Below, one piece after another: positions 32,587 to 42,867 of a DNA stretch of 64,000 bases. The position numbers were made by a program, and so were the translations under genes. The notes under the pieces were generated by a model. It was not told where the DNA came from. It made no database searches and saw only the letters and a program-made list of their open reading frames with translations. Position 1 is the stretch's first letter. Each line of letters begins with the position of its first letter. Source of the stretch: Batillaria attramentaria (Eukaryota; Mollusca; Gastropoda; Batillariidae); assembly GCA_018292915.2 (NCBI GenBank), contig JACVVK020000141.1, forward strand, positions 248,001 through 312,000, read 5' to 3'.

Positions 32587-35500
32587 ATGGCCGCTGCTAG
32601 TGCCGACAACAGTGCGAACTCCCTCAGTTTGGTGCCAGAAGATCTCACCCTGGGGTGTTTTGGCACCAACTTGACACAGAGAGCAAAGAGGCAAGGTTAT
32701 CGTTTTTTTTGTGCAAGGATACTTGCACGAAATCAACATTACCGATCACCATGGGGAGGCGAGTGTCAGTGCAAAATGCTTTAGATCTATGAGGAAGAGC
32801 GAACGGCCCCACTCCCTCCGCGTGTGCTTCGATCCGGCAACACAGCTGATCAACATCAGCAAATGCAGCTGTAAAGCAGGGTAAGGTTTCACACTGTTCA
32901 ATCTAAGTTCTTATGCTACCTTAGAGATTAAGGTTTTGAGACTTTGCTATGTATGAACCGGCACACCAGTTGTTGGAAGGGGCTGTGCGTAATCATAAAC
33001 AAATCGGCTACACACACATGGCAACGGCGCTCAGTGGTCGGTTCTTCTCTCCCCTCTGTTTCTTGTCATACGGTGTTTGCGCTTGAGAACTTTGTATATA
33101 GTTATTAGCTTTTGAATGGTGTTCGAATTGGGCCTGTTGCTGTAATATGTACATAGACTGACACAGATTTCTAATCTAGTACTCATTTTCTGTTGCAGAT
33201 TGTCAGGTCGTTGCTCGCACCTGGTTGGTTTAGTGCAGGCCCTCATGCACTACCAGCAGTGGGGAATGAATGAAATCCCCACAGAAATGTCATGCACAGA
33301 GTTGCAACAGAGGTGGGGCAAACCCAGAGGGAAGAAAATCAAACCCGAAAGTGTGATGGCTTTGGTTTTGGCAAAAGTCAGACCAGATGGCACACAGACT
33401 TCCAGACCGGTAACAGCAACACTCACAAAACAAAGGTACTTTTCAAAATGTATTTATTTTCTCCAAAATATAGACAAAGATTGAACATAAATGCTGGAAA
33501 CTTCAGTTCTGTTGTTGGTCCCATATTCATTGGCAGTGACTCTTACATAACACTTAGGAGCTGTACAACACAACTTTCTTCCACAAATCTTTTTTAACAG
33601 AGTGGTGCCATCTACAACCGAGGCTATTGAGCAGCTAAGAGGCCTAACAGGCACACCACTGGCCTACCTGCTAAACTCCAGTCTGCCTACGGAGGAAACT
33701 GTTCTTGGGCCAGTTCAAGTCGGCTCTCCTCTCCCTTTCCATGTGAGTATGAAAACAAAGAGCAATGGTACATAATATGTTGTAATCACCACAGATACTT
33801 TGAGATAATACCTGAACAAATCAGCTGCTTTTCACAATGTCATTTTGGAAGTTTGATAGAAAACAGCACACAAACCATATTTCATTGATGATAGGAAACA
33901 GAGTGATGGGGATTTTGTGTGCAACCAAGTTGAAATTTTTTATTCTTCCAATACGGCGCTCGACATGAATTCTGTGGGCAGCAATCAGATTGGTGAATGC
34001 TACATCAGTAGCAGACATCTGTTCAGCTGAAGAGGCAAATGGTGGTATATTCAGTCCAAGTCCCATGTCTGACAATTCTTTGTGAATTGTAAATCCTTTG
34101 TCAGCCATTATTGCATCACCTGCTATGAGATGGCCTTGTGCAATCTTTCTGGCCAAATAATCATAAAACCCACTCTGTTCACAAATGTCATTGTCAGACA
34201 TTGAACCAGAAAACAAAGCTGACACAAACATGACAGCACCCTTCGGGTCAACGACGACGAGTGATTTAAGTGTTGTCGAGGATTTGTAATCTGAATAGCA
34301 CTGACTTTGAACTTTGAGAGAAGATGGTTTTTCTGTTTTCAGTTCCGTGCAATCAATAATAGCTATGCATCGGGGGAAACTTTTCTTATAATCAGTTGGC
34401 ATGTGACTGATGATGGTCTCACGGTGAGGCCACCATGACAACTGCCCTAACTCACAAAACATGTAACCAATCCAGCTGGAAAATAGTTCACTGACTGACT
34501 GTTCACACAAACTGAAACGAAAGGCCAAATCTTTCACCATGAAACCACCTCTCAATCTCATCAAGACAAGAAGTAACTTGTCTTGGACTGAAAGTTTCTT
34601 AAGATCCCTTCTTTTTCGAGGGAGTTTCACAGGGTTTTCCTTTGGTACAAGGAAGCTCAGAAGACTGAGGAATGCCATGTATGTTAGGCCTGTATATGAC
34701 TGAAACAGGTTCTTGATTTTCGAATTTCTGATGACAACCACCTTATCAGTGTCAGGTAAAGTTTCATCTGTCTGGGTACCGACAGTCAGTGTAGATTTCT
34801 GAAGTTTCTTCATTTCAGCCTCCAGGTGTTGTAGTCTGTTTTTCAGCAACACATTTTCTTCCTGTAAACTTCTCATTTCAGCTGCAGATGACAGTATGTC
34901 CAGAGGGGTTCCTGTAAAATAGACAACACATGTTCAAAATCATGTTCTTTGATATTCCTGCAGGCGGACAAATATGAGGACAAGCAACAGGCCAGTGACA
35001 TCCTGCCATGCGGAGACACAGCCTTTCCTTTGGCACCTGAGGTTGGGTCCTATCCTGCTGTACCACCACAGTACATTCAGTGTAACTCTGTGTGTCCTAT
35101 CACTTTGGATCAAGCACGGAAACTGGAAAGGGACACTGTGAAGCAGGCTGACAGTGGTGATTGGTTCAAAGCAAGGGAGAACAGAATCACAGCATCAAAC
35201 TTTCACAAAATTCACAAGAGGGTCAAGGACTTTAATAATAAATTTACAGAGTCTATTATGTCAGCACCAAAGTCTGTGTCATCCATTCCATGCAGTTATG
35301 GAACTGCTCATGAAAGCATTGCGAAAGGCAAATACTGTGAAAGGAAAGCATCTGTCCACTTGCATGATTGCGGGTTTGTGGTTAACCCACAATTCAGCTT
35401 CATAGGGGCAACCCCTGATGCCAAAGTCTGCTGTAAAGGGGTAACTGGCATTGTAGAAGTTAAATGTCCTTACTCTGCCAGGGACATGACAGTGGGTCAG

Positions 35501-35764
35501 GCAGTGCAGCAACTGCCCAGATTTTGTTTGTGTGAAAGTATTGGCAAACTCACACTCGACCGTGGGAATGATTACTATTGTCAGGTTCAGGGGCAGTTGC
35601 TTGTCACTGGTGCTCCATTCTGTGACTTTATTGTCTACACCAAATGTGACCTATTCATAGAGAGAATTTTTCCAGACCATGATTTCCAGAGAGAAATGAT
35701 GGACAAGCTGTCTTCTTTTTACTGCAATTATGGATTGCCTCACATGCAGAGTAAAACATGCTAA
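32587..35764 (+). pseudogene. SWIM zinc-finger / YqaJ-like nuclease gene, one frameshift
   Basis: Exons: 32587-32880, 33199-33435, 33601-33742, 34964-35764, with GT-AG boundaries whose phases all agree (2, 2, 0). After an N-terminal segment (LVPEDLTLGCFG), exon 1 encodes GYLHEINITDHHGE and CFRSMRKSERPHSL. The SWIM motif CSCKAGLSGRCSHL is split over exons 1 and 2. The last exon holds a PD-(D/E)xK nuclease of the YqaJ/lambda-exonuclease type: GSREN-like KARENRITASNF, GATPDAKV (Asp), GIVEVKCPYS (Glu-x-Lys) and YYCQVQGQLLVTG. A run of eight T at 32702-32709 puts the first ~38 codons out of frame with the rest; one T fewer would restore continuity. It is probably the accessory nuclease of the transposon. 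Confidence 0.85.
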
Positions 35765-36425
35765 ACTTTGCTGCAGTTATAATCATTGCTCCTGTGCTAT
35801 ATTGATGTGGCTAGTACTGTTTGATGTCCATACCTGAAATGTCTGTTACGGAAGCAGCAGCTGGCACTTCAGATTCAGGCTGCACAGACTGTGAGTCAGG
35901 CTGCAAGGACTGTGCAGTGCAGCTTCTTCCCTTCTTGCTTGTTGTATAACTACATACAGAAAAGTACCCATTCAGGGGTTCAGTCACAAGGTTGGTTCTT
36001 GTCCCCCCCCCCCCCCCCTGCACACACACAGTTATAATTGATACATAGTAATATTATCTTTTTTCTTACACTCATTTAAATGTCAGACTGTTGCTGTACT
36101 TTCAGTGTTTGCTTGCTAAATCATATGTGTATATATTGTGTACAAATGGAAAAGAATGTTGGACACATTTGCTTCATGTCTTGACAATCACCACAACATG
36201 TAAATAAATACTACCTTTCAGGTGTTGCTTCATTTCTGCGTTTTCTTCCTCTTTGAACAGGCCGTCCATCATATGGTACTGGATATGGAAATTCAGTTGT
36301 AGGCTTCCCCTTCACAAAATGCTGAAATACATCATTTAAAACTACATGAAGCCGTCATTGAATGTATGGATCATCAGTAACAGATTTCACATTTTCTCTC
36401 TCTCTCTCTCTTTCTCTCTCTGTCT

Positions 36426-36464
<39 letters not shown>

Positions 36465-36937
36465 ACACACACACGACTTGATTTGTCTGATAATGCTACA
36501 ATGGGGTATATTTTGCACAAGAAGGGCTGAAAACAAATGCCGAAAAATCCAAAATGGCTGCTGCCTAGTGTCATTCATTGGTTTGCCCTCTGCAAGAGAA
36601 ACGCCGGTATTATCATTGGCAACTGGCACTATTCTTTACAAAGGAGAACATTGAATGTCAATGTGCACGTAAACATGGATAGAGCATAATAATTAACTGT
36701 TATTGACAGTAGTGTACACACCTTGGAACAAACGAAGTAGTTCTTCGTTATGAGGCTTGGGTTCAACTGGTCGTGGGGTCTCCCGCACATCTTGATCCAA
36801 GCCTTGCAGTCTTCCAGTCTAGTTTTGGGCTTTGGAAACGGGATGAAGGAAACATCTTCACACCTGTGTGGGTACCGTTCGTCTGAATTACACTGCCCAT
36901 AACAACAATGGCGATTTCCTCGCTTTTTCCCCTCCAT
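33821..36937 (-). CDS. THAP-domain DDE transposase (509 aa)
   Basis: Exons in order: 36937-36722, 36321-36215, 35949-35834, 34911-33821. All junctions are GT-AG and in phase, giving one uninterrupted 510-codon frame. Exon 1 plus exon 2 form a THAP zinc finger: CCYGQC, a Trp in CKAWIK, and CSK|HF split exactly at the intron. A Ser/Gln-rich linker and a short coiled coil (QEENVLLKNRLQHLEAEMKK) follow. The DDE_4/IS5-like catalytic domain shows CIAIIDCTELK, SGSMSDNDI, IMADKGFTI and HVERRIGRIK, so three Asp and the Glu are intact. This looks like a functional transposase. Confidence 0.9.
34964..35764 (+). CDS. YqaJ-type nuclease exon (267 codons)
   Basis: The acceptor is TTCCTGCAG. The frame begins ADKYEDKQQASDI and carries all expected nuclease motifs: RITASNF, YGTAHESIA, SFIGATPDAKV, IVEVKCPYSA and QVQGQLLVTG. 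Catalytic Asp, Glu and Lys are present. The stop is TAA at 35762-35764. Confidence 0.9.
   Translation, partial: ADKYEDKQQASDILPCGDTAFPLAPEVGSYPAVPPQYIQCNSVCPITLDQARKLERDTVKQADSGDWFKARENRITASNFHKIHKRVKDFNNKFTESIMSAPKSVSSIPCSYGTAHESIAKGKYCERKASVHLHDCGFVVNPQFSFIGATPDAKVCCKGVTGIVEVKCPYSARDMTVGQAVQQLPRFCLCESIGKLTLDRGNDYYCQVQGQLLVTGAPFCDFIVYTKCDLFIERIFPDHDFQREMMDKLSSFYCNYGLPHMQSKTC
35990..36060. repeat. Poly-C and AT-rich intron sequence
   Basis: A C16 run lies at 36003-36018 within the transposase intron. Confidence 0.8.
36391..36475. repeat. (CT)n followed by (CA)n
   Basis: It is a compound microsatellite in the first transposase intron. Confidence 0.95.
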
Positions 36938-37042
36938 TTCCAACACGCGTTTACACTGCTGTCTGTGCTGCCAGACAAAGCTTGCCAGACAACGCCGCGA
37001 GCCGCAAGGCCATGTGCTCTGCTCATTATGCAGCGGCGCGCG

Positions 37043-37047
37043 ATTGG
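37043..37047 (-). promoter_or_regulatory. CCAAT box upstream of the transposase start
   Basis: AGCCAATCG on the minus strand lies 106 bp upstream of the transposase ATG at 36937, in CG-rich sequence. Confidence 0.4.
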
Positions 37048-37080
37048 CTAAAAGTTCTGCGCGCGCGAGGTTTGACTGAC

Positions 37081-38880
37081 AGTTGTGGAGTCGTGAATTT
37101 GTTGCCTGGTAAACGTCTGTCCTATTTGGCGAACAAATGGGCATCTAATCAGCCAGATGGAGATGGAGATTGCGTCGAAATGTGGTATTGGGGAGCAAAC
37201 GACATAGAATGCTGGCAGAAGAGACCTTACATCTGCCAAAAAACAGCCCTACCTTGCAGTAGCAATCCCTGTCAAAACGGTGCGAAGTGCACAGGTGGAT
37301 GTTATAAAGGTATGTGGACATGTTATTGCGTCAAGGAATATTACGGAATAACATGCAATCTTGATAAGGACAATTGCAAAAGCTATCCTTGTCAGCACGG
37401 TGGCACTTGTAAAGATGGAATTCAACTCTTCACTTGCCACTGCGACGCTGGATATCGTGGCACAGTTTGTGAAATTGATATCGACGAATGTCAAAGTCAG
37501 CCATGTCAAAATGACGCGACCTGTGAGGAGGGACCCAAGGCCAACCAGTTTACTTGCCTCTGCACACAAGGCTTCACGGGAGCCACTTGCGCATATGAAA
37601 TACCAACAAAGCCGTACTATGACTGCGATGTGTGGGTGCGTGAACATGGGGATCTTACCTGCAGTTGTTTAACCTCGTTTCTTGGATCTCCAGTAGCTTT
37701 AGTCGGCTGGAATATGAATAATAATGATACTGACCTAAAGCCACAGTTAACCTTCACATCTGTTCAGCGGGAAGATGACCGCTTGGTCCAGTACATTTGT
37801 CAAGTGACATGGAAAGTAGCAGACGAGGTCGATTATATAGTCACAACACCTTACTCCCCACGAGTGGCGTATGGGCCGACAAAGTCAGACAGCCGGATTT
37901 ACGGAAACGACAGTGTGACTACAGATGGCCTGAAGGAGATAACGTTACAGTGCTATTCAAATTCTGCGTGTCCTGGTGCAAGAGTGGAATGGCAAGACGT
38001 TGAGTGTTTCGAAGGAAATTACGGACAAGACTGTACGTTCAGGCCAGATCCTGTAACTGCAACGTTGAATAAAAACAAAACTACAGTAGCCTGCAGACTC
38101 GAAAATTCTGAAATCCCAGCGATAACTGTAACAGTTACTCACACCGTGAAGGTCACGTGGATCGGAAATGCTAAAGTCTTGTATCTCGAGGTGGATGAAA
38201 CGGCAAATGCGGTTGTCGTAAACACATCGGCCACAAGAATGCAGCTTGCGTGTATGGCAGTTGGAAAGCCAAGGCCAAAACTGCTGGAAGTCTTTCATCA
38301 TCCAGGTCAAAATACCTCTGCTACGGCAGGTGGTAGTAAACTTATAGCTGAGAACGAAGTCAAGACTGATCATCGATATATGAAAACCTACAGTATCACG
38401 TCCCCAGCAACCTGTGAGCAGGTGGACACCTACCGCTGCGTTACTGCCAGCGCTGAAACCTCAACAGAGCGTGATTCCCAACGCATTACCGTCCTGTATA
38501 GGTGCCCATCCAGCCCCGGTGGCGAGAACACGGAATCGGACGCCTCATCTGCCATCATAGGGGCTGGCCTGTCGACGTTACTGCCTCTAGGTTTCTTGAT
38601 CGGCGCAGCCGTTCGACGTAGGCAAAGACAGAACATACGAGAAAGGCAGGAGGCACTTCAAAGAGCTTTAGCGGAGAGAAATCAGAGAGCCCTCGAGAGT
38701 CGACTTGCTGGCGCTCAGGCCCAGGAAGCCCAGGATATGGCCTTGCAAAATATAGAATTGATGCAGGAAATTTCTGAAACAGAAGCAGATGTAGACACTG
38801 GAGAAGAAGAAACCACAGGAACACAAGAAGAAACCACAGGAACACAAGAAGATTCCTCAGGAATACAAGAAGAAACTTAA
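37081..38880 (+). CDS. C-type lectin / EGF / Ig transmembrane receptor, 5' incomplete
   Basis: One uninterrupted exon. It opens in the second half of a C-type lectin-like domain (LANKWASNQPDGDGDCVEMW, then CWQKRPYICQK). Three EGF-like modules follow (CSSNPCQNGAKC; CKSYPCQHGGTCKDG...CHCDAGYRG; DIDECQSQPCQNDATC, a calcium-binding type). About three Ig-like domains come next, each with Cys pairs (LTCSC...QYICQV; LQCYSNSAC; LACMAVGKP...TYRCV), then a membrane segment (AIIGAGLSTLLPLGFLIGAA), a stop-transfer RRRQRQ and a cytoplasmic tail. The tail has a helical Arg/Gln/Glu-rich stretch and three acidic ETTGTQE-type repeats. The lectin N-terminal half, signal peptide and start are absent; the transposon lies immediately upstream. 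A cell-surface recognition or adhesion role is inferred. The lack of introns across so many domains suggests a retrocopy. Confidence 0.75.
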   Translation, partial: SCGVVNLLPGKRLSYLANKWASNQPDGDGDCVEMWYWGANDIECWQKRPYICQKTALPCSSNPCQNGAKCTGGCYKGMWTCYCVKEYYGITCNLDKDNCKSYPCQHGGTCKDGIQLFTCHCDAGYRGTVCEIDIDECQSQPCQNDATCEEGPKANQFTCLCTQGFTGATCAYEIPTKPYYDCDVWVREHGDLTCSCLTSFLGSPVALVGWNMNNNDTDLKPQLTFTSVQREDDRLVQYICQVTWKVADEVDYIVTTPYSPRVAYGPTKSDSRIYGNDSVTTDGLKEITLQCYSNSACPGARVEWQDVECFEGNYGQDCTFRPDPVTATLNKNKTTVACRLENSEIPAITVTVTHTVKVTWIGNAKVLYLEVDETANAVVVNTSATRMQLACMAVGKPRPKLLEVFHHPGQNTSATAGGSKLIAENEVKTDHRYMKTYSITSPATCEQVDTYRCVTASAETSTERDSQRITVLYRCPSSPGGENTESDASSAIIGAGLSTLLPLGFLIGAAVRRRQRQNIRERQEALQRALAERNQRALESRLAGAQAQEAQDMALQNIELMQEISETEADVDTGEEETTGTQEETTGTQEDSSGIQEET

Positions 38881-38931
38881 AAGCACTGAAACACAAGACA
38901 CTTAATCAGAAGGGGGGAATACACCACCACC

Positions 38932-38937
38932 AATAAA
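38932..38937 (+). terminator. Polyadenylation signal AATAAA
   Basis: AATAAA lies 52 bp after the receptor stop codon in the sense orientation. Confidence 0.55.
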
Positions 38938-39044
38938 GAAACACAGAAAAACCTGGAAGAAACCTCCAGGTAAATCGGAGAATCTTCATGACCTTCAGGA
39001 TTCTTCATTTTCAACAGTTTGGCTATTCCCCCGTCTGTCCTGGT

Positions 39045-39600
39045 TACTTTTTTTATGGATTTTTTGGCTCACTCGTGTAACAAAGTGAGTCTATGTAATA
39101 ACCCTCCTTCGTCTGTCTGTGTGGGTGTCTGTCTGTGTGTCCGCAGTAAACCTGAACATTACCCTTTTCTGAGAATCTACAAATAACAGAGATACCAAAC
39201 CTGGCATGCTTATAGACAGCCATGAGAACTTTCGAAACATACCATATTGATTGACCTTGACCCAAGGTCAAGGTCACTACAGCTGACTGTTGGGAAATTT
39301 TACATTGGCATTTTCTGAGAATCCAAAAAAGCCAGAGACATCAAACTTTGCATGATGATAGACATTGACAACATCTTTACTGACATACATGTATTCAGTG
39401 ACTTTGAGTCAAGGTCAAGGCCATAAAAGCTGTTTTGCGGAAAACCTTTCAAAACCATAACATTGGCATTTTCTCAGAAACAATGAACAGCAGAGGCACC
39501 AAACTTGGCTTGCTGACAGACACCCGTATGACCTTTCAAAACATACCATATTGAGTGACCCTGATCCAAAAATCTTCGACTGTGACACGCACGCACGGAA
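39045..39600 (+). repeat. Dispersed repeat starting GGCTCACT..GTGTAACAAAG
   Basis: It starts with a GGCTCACTCGTGTAACAAAG segment, then GAGTCTATGTAATAACCCTC and (GTCT)n, followed by ~140 bp monomers containing TCAAGGTCA palindromes. Related copies: 54145-54450 (plus), 57680-58605 (minus, longest), and end fragments at 4770-4855 and 61185-61232. Confidence 0.8.
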
Positions 39601-39971
39601 CAATAATTAATACCGTTTCAACATGTTCAACAGACAAGTCTCACCAAATGTTATGTCTGCTGCGCGCACGCACACACACACACACACACACGCGCGCGTT
39701 TGTGCATGTGCTTCATTGAGACCTGTGTGATGTGCTCTCACTCTATTATGCTGTTGAGTGAGAGTGAGTGGCAAAAACAAAACCCAGCTCGGTGATGAAA
39801 TTCCCGCTTTCCACGTCTTAGTCGAGAAGGTGAGGTCGGTTACCGTGCACTCCCCCGGCGACTCCATTAGACCATCATGAACCTTGGGGTGTGCTGAGCA
39901 CATTAGATCATTGTTCCCAAAAATCGGCAGGGTTGCACCAATAGTTACAGCCCTTTAACCTTCACCGGGCT

Positions 39972-40312
39972 ATGTGGGTCATTTAGGACCCAGAAGGGTG
40001 TTTAACTCTAATTATCTCCTGAACTATTGGGAATTTTTCAGTCAAACTTTAAGTATTCCTCAAACCCCTAAAAGATTACATTTTCCCAAAATCTGGTACT
40101 ATTTGGTGAAAAAATAAACAAATAAACAATGTCTGATTTTGAACACCACACAAACAACAACGTGGGTCGTTTAAGACCCAGACTTTTTACAGAGAGAGAA
40201 TAGCGAATATTCCTGTCAGGACGATGTGGGTCGTTTAAGACCCATGCATTTCAAAGAGACATCCAGGTGATTATTCATGTCTGGATGATGTGGGTCTTTC
40301 AGGACCCATACC
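39972..40312. repeat. Left subterminal palindromes of the piggyBac element
   Basis: Four copies of a motif close to GTGGGTCNTTTAGGACCCA occur at about 39975, 40162, 40227 and 40291. They match the inverted-orientation copies at 42781-42804 and 42844-42867, and are likely transposase-binding sites. Confidence 0.75.
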
Positions 40313-40379
40313 TTTTGTGAAGAATAAAGTACAGCACTGCACCTCATCTCAATCTTCTCATTTATTGTGTGTGTTTGTT

Positions 40380-40418
<39 letters not shown>

Positions 40419-41241
40419 CTTGCGAAGGAAATTGAGTACTCTCTCATAATTCAGTCTGTTTCGGTATAGTGCCTTGAAAGTGAGGAACTTTCCAATTCTC
40501 CTTTTTCCAACAAAATCAAGAAGTATCACCAGAAACAAAAGCAATATGTCTGGAAAATGAACTTTCATTATCTTATTTTGGGCAAAACCGCGGGATGCAG
40601 ATACTTACGTTTCTGAGAAAAATCTGAAATCTTGGAGGCATTGTTCTTGGAATCGTGCCAGCTAATTCTAAGAATCCAACCACTGAGCATCGTTCTTGGA
40701 AGCGTACCAGCAAATATTCAAGAATTCAGCCACTGAGGAAACTGCTGTCAGCTGGCTTTCGGACGCGTTTTTTTGCCCTCAAGCAGGCAACATTTGGGTA
40801 GGTATATGAACCCCTTATTATCTTGTATTGATAGCATGCTAAAGGCAAATATTTGTTGTTTTTTTTTTTATGCACAATCAATATTTCTGTGCTTTCTGAG
40901 TGGTCAGATTGAAAGCAACATTTTGGTTTTTTTTTGTGGCATGGCATCCCATCGCAGAAGTTATTTCTCTGTATAAGGCAACATCCTTGTACCGTGATGT
41001 TTTTTCAAGCACCACGGTACATGATTTTACTCTAAAGGTACGATGTGCCAAGCACCTGAAGGCAAAGTTCTTTTTTGAAACAAGAAAGATCACACAATAT
41101 TAGTATGACTGAATGAGAGAGAGAGAGGGGGGCGGGGGGTGAGAGAGAGGATGAGAGAGGTAAACCTTACACTGAAAATTTTTGTTTGAAAAAGATTGGA
41201 AATAACGCTGAATTTTATTCTATTTTCTTCCATAGGCAGCA

Positions 41242-42731
41242 ATGGAAAGGCCTAACTTATTTGAAGCCCACTTAACTTCAGAAGAAGGGGCAGAAGCGGA
41301 TCTACACTTTGGTAAGCTTCATATTATTTATTCAGTGCCCAAACAATTATTAGCGTAATCACAAAGGGTTATATGGGATGACGTTCGCCACCAAAACGAA
41401 CATGTGTAGGCCCTGTACATGTGTATGCGTGTGTGTGGCTAGTTGTGTATGCGTCTCTGCGTGCGTCCACACGGCGTATTGCGTGTATGCTTGCATGTGT
41501 GTGTGTGTGTGTGTGTGTTTCGTGGTGCGCTAGTGCTTGCGTACGCTTGCAGACTTTTATATGCATGTATCTGTGCGTGCATGCATGCGCGAGTGCGTGT
41601 GTGTCCTACACGTTTTGCACTGCATCACACTTAGGCGTTTTTTCTAATTCTTTAGGGAAAGGAGGCGCCACTCAGAGCGTCAGGGATCCCGACCTTGCAC
41701 CGGACGTCGATGAGTCAGTGATCAGTGGCGAAGACCTGACAAGCGACGAGGAATATCTTCCACCGTCTGGTAGCTCTGATGAATCAAGTGACGAATCTGA
41801 ACAAGTTGAGGAGGAACAGACCCCTCCTTCACAGGAGACACCTGCCGGATTTCCTCAAATGATGACTGCAGTAGACGGCACTGAGTGGAGCAAAGTGCCA
41901 GTCACGGCATCCTCAAGGACACGTGTAAAGAACATTTTCAAGACACCACCAACTCAGGTGCCATCTAGGTGCTCTTTCATACAGTACCTCCCTTCAAAGA
42001 CTGATCGGTACGGGATGAAAGTGTTCTGGATCGCCGATGCCCAGAACAATTACCCTCTTTTGGGGATTCCTTATCTGGGAAGGCCTTTGGGCCAAGACAG
42101 GCAAGTGAACCTTGGCCGCAACATGGCTCTCCAGTTAGCTACACCCTTCTTCAAAACAGGTCGCAATGTCACTTGTGACAACTATTTCACGGACCTTGTC
42201 CTTGCAGAAACTCTTCTCAAAAATGGTCTGACAATGGTAGGCACAGTGAGAACCAACAAAAGGTTTCTGCCTGTGCCCTTCAAATCGGACAAAAGCCAGG
42301 GTCTCCATGAGAGCCAGTTTGCATACCGCCAGTCAACCACTATGGTCAGCGACCAAAGCAAACGAAACAAGAACACTGTTGGGCTGAGCACTATGCACGA
42401 TGAGGGCGTCATCGATGCAAGTACGCGTAAACGGAAACCAGAAATGGTTCTGTTCTACAATGAAACGAAAGGCGCTGTGGATGTCATGGACAAGCTGGCC
42501 CACAGCTACACAACAAAGAGAAAAAGAAAGAGACGGCCAATGGTCATGTTTGCCAATGTGCTTGACCTGGCAACAATAGCTGCCCGTTGCATGTACCGCA
42601 TAAAATTTCCTGACCGCAAACTTTCCTCCAAGGATTCCCGTGGAGGGTTCATAAGGCAGCTGAGCAAGCAACTCATGCTCGCACACTTACAGCGCCGAGT
42701 TGAGAACGTGTATCTGCCCAGAGAGCTGTAA
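41242..42731 (+). pseudogene. piggyBac transposase with internal deletion (381 codons)
   Basis: Two exons, 41242-41311 (MERPNLFEAHLTSEEGAEAD, donor G|GTAAGC) and 41656-42731, join in phase 1. The acidic N-terminal part (SGEDLTSDEEYLPPSG) is normal for the family. After GTEWSKVPV and NIFKTPPTQ the sequence jumps to RCSFIQYLPSKTDRYGMK, so roughly 190 residues including the first catalytic Asp are missing. The second (VTCDNYFTD) and third (KGAVDVMDKL) Asp motifs remain. The C-terminal Cys-rich finger common in piggyBac proteins is not seen after PREL. It is a catalytically dead, still open frame. Confidence 0.85.
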
Positions 42732-42780
42732 GAATAATAATAAGGATAAGAATAATTATTAAAATCCTTCTTTGAAAAGT

Positions 42781-42867
42781 ATGGGTCCTAAACGACCCAC
42801 ATAGTCGGAATAGGAATAATCACCAAAATCCTTCTTTGAAAAGTATGGGTCCTAATCGACCCACATC
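42781..42867. repeat. Right subterminal palindromes of the piggyBac element
   Basis: There are two copies of TATGGGTCCTAANCGACCCA about 63 bp apart, just inside the right terminal inverted repeat. Confidence 0.8.

Larger units (their letters stand above)
32587..37060. mobile_element. ISL2EU-type DNA transposon, two interlocked genes
   Basis: The region encodes a THAP-domain DDE transposase (minus) and a YqaJ-type nuclease with a SWIM zinc finger (plus). This pairing is characteristic of the eukaryotic ISL2EU superfamily. The transposase catalytic exon lies inside an intron of the nuclease gene, and the last nuclease exon lies inside an intron of the transposase gene. I could not locate terminal inverted repeats, so the outer limits are approximate; the right end must lie before the lectin-receptor coding sequence near 37090. 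Confidence 0.8.

Noticed and set aside
32234..32674. Upstream 146-residue frame before the SWIM/YqaJ gene
   Set aside because: It is out of frame with the conserved protein and has no domain; probably transposon 5' leader.
36868..37080. N-terminal extension of the receptor frame
   Set aside because: This part is antisense to the THAP exon and promoter of the transposase, so the open frame there is incidental.
41421..41655. Extended N-terminus of the piggyBac frame
   Set aside because: It is a read-through of a (GT)n-rich intron; a clean two-exon structure from 41242 fits in phase.
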